A stretch of DNA of 64,000 nt from Candidatus Bathyarchaeota archaeon. GTDB taxonomy: Archaea > Thermoproteota > Bathyarchaeia > 40CM-2-53-6. A program made the position numbers and the translations under genes. Position 1 is the stretch's first letter. Each line of letters begins with the position of its first letter. The notes below the pieces were generated by a model. It was not told the DNA's origin and did not search any database. It worked only from the letters and a program-made list of their open reading frames with translations. The stretch is from positions 1 through 64,000 of the forward strand of contig VBBP01000052.1 of the NCBI GenBank assembly GCA_005884195.1, in the 5' to 3' direction. Positions 60,272-64,000 of the stretch are shown piece after piece.

Positions 60272-60859
60272 TTGAGTGAAGATGAATTCTTTTCCAATTG
60301 GCTACGACGTCGATGGCGATTCCCAACAGCAAATCTCTTTGACGAGCTCGAGCAAGACTTTGAAGCGATGTTCAAAGACCTAGAGCTTCCAAAGGATCTC
60401 ATCCGAGAGCGAAAACTTCCTGACGGCGGCACCGTGAGAGAAATGGGACCATTCGTCTACGGCTACTCGTTCAGCATGGGTCCCGACGGGAAACCAGTGA
60501 TCAGAGAGTTCGGCAATGTCAAACCCTCCCTCAAAGGAGGACCTATGGGCGCAGTAAGGCCCCAGCTCGACGTGAAAGAGGACCGAGAACCTCTAGTTGA
60601 CACCATCGTCAACCCAGACACGGTGAAAGTTGTGGCCGAACTTCCCGGCGTCGAAAAACCAGACATCTCCCTAGAATGCGACGGACATAAGCTGACGCTG
60701 AAAGTTGACACAGACAAACGACGCTACTACAAGGAGCTAGAGCTTCCGGTCGAAGTAGATCCCGACACATCAAAGGCGTCTTACAAGAACGGCGTGCTCG
60801 AGCTATTGCTGACAAGGAAGAAGTCGGGGTCCAAAGCCAAACAGATAGCTATCGACTAG
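60272..60859 (+). CDS. Small heat-shock protein (Hsp20/alpha-crystallin family)
   Basis: The 195-residue protein starts at TTG, 7 nt after the regulator. An N-terminal region of about 100 residues (WLRRRWRFPTANLFDELEQD; MGPFVYGYSFSMGPDGKPVI) precedes the alpha-crystallin domain: VVAELPGVEKPDISLECDGH, LKVDTDKRRYYKELELPVEV and the closing KNGVLELLLTRK, equivalent to the G-x-L motif. It is a holdase chaperone induced by heat in many archaea. Confidence 0.92.
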   Translation: MSEDEFFSNWLRRRWRFPTANLFDELEQDFEAMFKDLELPKDLIRERKLPDGGTVREMGPFVYGYSFSMGPDGKPVIREFGNVKPSLKGGPMGAVRPQLDVKEDREPLVDTIVNPDTVKVVAELPGVEKPDISLECDGHKLTLKVDTDKRRYYKELELPVEVDPDTSKASYKNGVLELLLTRKKSGSKAKQIAID

Positions 60860-60862
60860 GTC

Positions 60863-60893
60863 TGGGAGTATCACTCCCACGCCCCTTTTGGGG
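60863..60893 (+). terminator. Tandem hairpins after hsp20
   Basis: GGGAGT/ACTCCC (loop ATC) and then GCCCC/GGGGC (loop TTTT) follow the stop within 35 nt. They could stabilise or end the transcript. Archaeal terminators are normally U-tracts, so the role is uncertain. Confidence 0.35.
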
Positions 60894-61002
60894 CCAAGAG
60901 TCCCATCCAATCCCTTCAGACGATCTGGACAGTCTTCGTATGCGGGAAAGAAAGCGAGACGCAGCCCTAAATCTTAACCACTACTGACGGCGGTTTAGAC
61001 GC

Positions 61003-62205
61003 ATGGTCCCAGGCGACTTGGTGATCAGCCCGGCCGAGCATAAATCTAGGATTGAGAAAATCCGGGATCAATTGAGGAGATCTAGAAGCGCGGCGCTCTA
61101 TCTTACGAATCCCACCCGGATTCTCTACACTACTGGATTTAGCCACATCTCGACAGAGAGACCTCTAGCACTGGTCATCCCTCAAGACGGTTCGATTTTC
61201 ATGATGGGACCTCATCTAGAAGAGGACCACGTGAAACAAGACTCGTCCCTCATAGGGGAGTTCTTCAGTTATCCTGACTACCCTGGCACCATTCATCCGA
61301 TACGTCACTTTGTAAAGATACTAAAAGAGAAAGGACTGGCAGGATCGAAAATCGCAACGGACTCATTTGACGGAGCAGCCGGAGGCTGGGGCTACCGAGG
61401 TCCCTCCCTGCGGGACTTGCTAAAACGATCAAAGATGGTCGACGGCAAGGGTATCGTCGACAATCTGAGATGGGTAAAGTCGAGACAGGAGATATACTTG
61501 TTGAAGGAGAGCTCTCGCTGGGCGGAAAAAGCCCACGATCTCCTGATGGAAAACATCGCACCGGGCAGACATGATGCACTGATTGGTATGAAGGCGAGCT
61601 ACGATGCCTTGACAAGGATGATGAAGAAGCTTGGAGCGACATATCGTCAACTCAAGTGGGGCCTTTCACCTGTGGATGTGGGCTGCCGGGGACAGGTTGG
61701 ACCCGGGTCGGCCATACCTCACGCGGTCTTCTCAAAACGCATGATCCGGAGAGGAGACGTGTTGGTTACAGAGGCCGGAGTTGAGGTTGGGGGATACAAA
61801 AGTGAGTTGGAGCGAACAGTTGTCGTCGGAAGGGCCGGGCAAAGGGAGAGAAAATGCTTCGAAGTCATGCTGAAAGCTCAAGACGCTGCACTAGGATCAT
61901 TCAAGGCCGGTACTCCTTGTTTCCAAGTCGATACTGCCGCAAGGAAAGCTGTCGAAAGCACAGGTTTCGCTGGTACCCTTCGCCATCACGTAGGTCACGG
62001 AATTGGAATCGATGGCCACGAACCTCCCTGGCTCGACCCGGGAGACAGGACGATCATGAAGACCGGAATGGTGTTTTCGTGTGAGCCAGGGCTCTACATT
62101 CCAGGGCTTGCTGGGTTCCGACACTCCGACACTGTAGAGATCACCAAAAATGGAATGAAATTCATTACTGAATACCCGCGCAGCCTCGAAGAGCTGACGG
62201 TCTAG
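61003..62205 (+). CDS. M24 (Xaa-Pro peptidase/creatinase-fold) protein with altered metal ligands
   Basis: The 400-residue protein has an N-terminal creatinase-like domain (ALYLTNPTRILYTTGFSH) and a pita-bread domain. Canonical prolidases have ligands D, D, H, E, E. Here the first two are Glu (VTEAGVEVGGYKSELERTV). The His is kept (HHVGHGIGIDGHEPPW), Glu is kept (FSCEPGLYIPG), and the last falls on Ser (GFRHSDTVEIT). It may be a variant metallo-enzyme or, like creatinase, metal-free. About 60 nt upstream, TTTTGGGG repeats give no clear promoter. Confidence 0.8.
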   Translation: MVPGDLVISPAEHKSRIEKIRDQLRRSRSAALYLTNPTRILYTTGFSHISTERPLALVIPQDGSIFMMGPHLEEDHVKQDSSLIGEFFSYPDYPGTIHPIRHFVKILKEKGLAGSKIATDSFDGAAGGWGYRGPSLRDLLKRSKMVDGKGIVDNLRWVKSRQEIYLLKESSRWAEKAHDLLMENIAPGRHDALIGMKASYDALTRMMKKLGATYRQLKWGLSPVDVGCRGQVGPGSAIPHAVFSKRMIRRGDVLVTEAGVEVGGYKSELERTVVVGRAGQRERKCFEVMLKAQDAALGSFKAGTPCFQVDTAARKAVESTGFAGTLRHHVGHGIGIDGHEPPWLDPGDRTIMKTGMVFSCEPGLYIPGLAGFRHSDTVEITKNGMKFITEYPRSLEELTV

Positions 62206-62227
62206 AAAGACTGTACAGAAACGGGAT

Positions 62228-62419
62228 CTAAGTCCACAAAGCGTTAGGCAAAGCCTTCTCAACTGGGGGAGAAACCTGATGTTCATGATACGTCTCTCCG
62301 CAGTGAGGGCACTTGAGATTCCTTCGCCACATCCGGTAAATCAGCTTGAGCCCAACGTAGGTCAGAGCGAAAACCACAACACCCGCGATAGCAGAAGCGA
62401 TTGCAGAGTCAACGTTCAT
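62228..62419 (-). CDS. Small membrane protein with cytoplasmic half zinc ribbon
   Basis: The ATG at 62419 begins NVDSAIASAIAGVVVFALTY, one membrane span, followed by a basic turn (RMWRRN) and LKCPHCGETYHEHQ, a CxxC plus HxH set that could bind one zinc. 63 residues. It is convergent with the M24 gene. A ten-residue N-terminal extension is possible. Confidence 0.5.
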   Translation of the reverse strand: MNVDSAIASAIAGVVVFALTYVGLKLIYRMWRRNLKCPHCGETYHEHQVSPPVEKALPNALWT

Positions 62420-62648
62420 TATGAAGATGAAATAATGAATGTCAACCAATTTAGGAAGCCTCGACTAAGACGCGAGCGATGAGTGGACACACGAGTGGAC
62501 AGTATTTGGCGCTCATACGCTATAATGCGAAACTGGCAGTATAAACTTACCTCAGAATGAAAGTCGCAAACTAAGTCAAGATGTAGCTGTTTATTGAAAA
62601 GTATATCCTACCAATACAAAGAGACGGTCGGACTCCCTTGCGAACAGT

Positions 62649-62840
62649 TTAGGCCTGACTGCTTGCTGGAGTAGCTTGAACCGGTTTCAAGACCTCGTCC
62701 GCGTGAGTGATCTTCACAAGACCCTTCAGTAAGAGCCTGTTAGTGACCTTCGCGCAGACATCGCAGTCTTTACCCGGACAATACCCCTTGAGAAAGTTCT
62801 CGCATTTCCAGCGGTAATTCTCTATCTCAACAGTGGACAT
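62649..62840 (-). CDS. Small Cys-rich protein
   Basis: The 63-residue frame has a CENFLKGYCPGKDCDVCAKV cluster: four to five cysteines spaced for zinc or an Fe-S cluster. A short helical region and an Ala/Pro-rich end follow. No family recognised. The start at ATG gives STVEIENYRWK. Isolated between the small membrane protein and the acyl-CoA dehydrogenase. Confidence 0.45.
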   Translation of the reverse strand: MSTVEIENYRWKCENFLKGYCPGKDCDVCAKVTNRLLLKGLVKITHADEVLKPVQATPASSQA

Positions 62841-62923
62841 ACCAGTGGAGCCTTTGTCGATCGGCCTACGGCCTGAAATCGACTAAAGTCTCGCGTAACC
62901 TCACGCCAAAGCAAGCGGTAACA

Positions 62924-64000
62924 TCAGGAAAGTCGGCCCATTTCCTTGTAGACCTCTCTTTGGATGATGTATCTCATGATCTCACTGGTCCCCCCTCCAA
63001 TCATCATGAACCTCGCATCTCTGAAGTACCGCTCTATCGGAAGATCCTTCGTGTAGCCTAAGCCGCCATGGACTTGCAGAGACTCGTGCGCCACGTCAAA
63101 CGCAGCTTCAGTCGAGTAGAGTTTGGCGATAGCCCCCTCTTTTCTCGCTGGGCTTCTTCGATCAAGAACCCGGGCCGCGTGCATAATGAGGAGCCGAGAA
63201 GCGGCAAGTTTGACAGCCATATCGGCAATCTTGAAACTTACCCCTTCAAAGTCTCTGATCGGACGTCCAAACTGTTCCCTAGTCGATGAATACCTGACTG
63301 CTTCCTCAAACGCCGAGCGAGCAATTCCCATCATTCCGGCGGCAACAGCCGGACGCTCCCTGTCCAGCTCGTCTAGGATAATCGAGAATCCACAGTTGAG
63401 ACGACCTACGAGATTCTCTCTTGGAACTCGGACGTTGCGAAGCCGAAGGTGGGCAACATTAGCGCCTCTCATGCCAAGAAGACCATACGCCCTGACCACC
63501 TCCAAGCCTTTCGAATTCCTTGGGATTACGAACGCGCTAAGCCGGGATCGAGCCGGCTTGCTGGGATCGGTAACCGCGAAAAGGAAAAGATAGTCCGCTA
63601 CGCCTCCGTTAGTTATGAATCGTTTCTCTCCGTTGAGAACGAAATCTCTGCCATCATGTCTTGCTCGGGTTTTGATGGAACCGGCGTCCGACCCTGCCCG
63701 GGGCTCTGTCAGAGCTAGCGCACCGATCTTCTCGCCTGAAAGAACCGAACGGAGGAACCGCTTCTTCTGAACATTATTTCCAAAATTTGCAAGTGGCGCG
63801 GAGTATAGCGCCGCCGAAGCCAATCTTGCCATCTCCGCCGCTCCGCTGACGGCAGAAATCTCTTCTGCCACAATTGTCTCGGAAACCCAGCCTAGGGCAA
63901 GGCCGCCATCAGATTTCGAAAATGGAGCTCCGAGAAACTTGTTCTTGCCGAGCGCACGAAGGAAGTCTTCAGGGAAATATTCGTCCGCTTCGATCTTGGC
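62924..64000 (-). CDS. Acyl-CoA dehydrogenase (N terminus beyond the window)
   Basis: The frame is open to the right edge. About 358 residues are visible, starting inside the N-terminal helical domain (EADEYFPEDFLRALGKNKFL). The FAD/substrate region ALALTEPRAGSDAGSIKTRA, FVLNGEKRFITNGGVADYLF and the C-terminal REQFGRPIRDFEGVSFKIAD, HGGLGYTKDLPIERYFRDAR with IGGGTSEIMRYIIQREVYKE are classical. It oxidises acyl-CoA with FAD, passing electrons to ETF. Substrate length cannot be inferred. Confidence 0.92.
   Translation of the reverse strand, partial: AKIEADEYFPEDFLRALGKNKFLGAPFSKSDGGLALGWVSETIVAEEISAVSGAAEMARLASAALYSAPLANFGNNVQKKRFLRSVLSGEKIGALALTEPRAGSDAGSIKTRARHDGRDFVLNGEKRFITNGGVADYLFLFAVTDPSKPARSRLSAFVIPRNSKGLEVVRAYGLLGMRGANVAHLRLRNVRVPRENLVGRLNCGFSIILDELDRERPAVAAGMMGIARSAFEEAVRYSSTREQFGRPIRDFEGVSFKIADMAVKLAASRLLIMHAARVLDRRSPARKEGAIAKLYSTEAAFDVAHESLQVHGGLGYTKDLPIERYFRDARFMMIGGGTSEIMRYIIQREVYKEMGRLS

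Noticed and set aside
1..64000. CRISPR arrays, integrase genes, rRNA genes
   Set aside because: No regularly spaced repeats, Cas or integrase motifs, or rRNA signatures were seen on either strand. Only one tRNA could be supported.

Overview
The window is archaeal chromosomal DNA. Archaeal markers are sn-glycerol-1-phosphate dehydrogenase, geranylgeranylglyceryl phosphate synthase, geranylgeranyl reductase, CTP-dependent riboflavin kinase RbkR, NadM, DphB, CofE, FEN1, aCPSF1/FttA, LSm, RNA polymerase subunit P, two proteasome beta subunits and the tRNA-splicing endonuclease EndA. SepF implies FtsZ-type division. The non-catalytic proteasome beta paralogue and the intron-rich tRNA point to the TACK group, perhaps a Thaumarchaeota/Nitrososphaeria or Bathyarchaeia relative. 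That placement is inference. GTG and TTG starts are frequent, and many genes abut or overlap by 4 nt.

Layout. 1-8.8 kb: sugar-nucleotide enzyme (cut by the window edge), RtcA, Ogt-NadM, SAM hydrolase, tautomerase, class V aminotransferase-FKBP, and a DHFR-like/nucleotidyltransferase pair. 8.8-13.7 kb: accessory genes (prenyltransferase-like toroid protein, DExH helicase bracketed by a 15-nt direct repeat, hydrolases). 13.7-17.6 kb: leftward operon of wHTH regulator, membrane protein, quinone-reductase-like MDR and epimerase-like SDR. 17.8-18.8 kb: nucleotidyltransferase gene split by a short element with inverted terminal repeats and an 8-bp target duplication. 20.2-28.3 kb: leftward membrane-lipid operon (membrane protein, GGR, GGGPS, DUF2070, G1PDH, mevalonate decarboxylase, GltX). 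28.4-38.9 kb: TRAM protein with structured leader, CofE, site-2 protease, tRNA thiolase, Nudix, proteasome beta paralogue, translin, RbkR/RibL flavin pair, DphB. 39.0-41.1 kb: a secreted/transmembrane protein whose cytoplasmic part is a KaiC-like ATPase. 41.3-45.3 kb: tRNA-Lys, ankyrin and HEAT proteins, Trm5, DUF371, Pcm. 45.3-52.1 kb: FEN1, divergent LarB/LarE, catalytic proteasome beta, aCPSF1, SepF, PUA protein, LSm. 52.4-64 kb: large glycoprotein, RpoP, GlyRS, DUF47 protein, EndA, metalloprotease, ACT regulator, regulator-Hsp20 operon with palindromic operators, M24 peptidase-like protein and an acyl-CoA dehydrogenase cut by the edge.

The most striking result is archaeal splicing in this window. 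The pcm gene (protein-L-isoaspartate methyltransferase) is interrupted by a 21-nt sequence carrying an in-frame TGA. That segment folds into a textbook bulge-helix-bulge (BHB), and its exact removal restores the conserved Ser-Ala-Pro-His-Met motif. This looks like a spliceosome-independent intron in a protein-coding gene, known to me in archaea chiefly from cbf5. About 3 kb upstream, tRNA-Lys(CTT) carries three introns, all at non-canonical positions (9/10, 30/31, about 43/44), two of them with perfect BHB motifs. EndA, the enzyme that would cut all of them, is encoded at 57.9 kb. Other notable items are a half-length HEAT protein with deoxyhypusine-hydroxylase-like His-Glu motifs, the transmembrane KaiC protein and the operator architecture of the Hsp20 operon.
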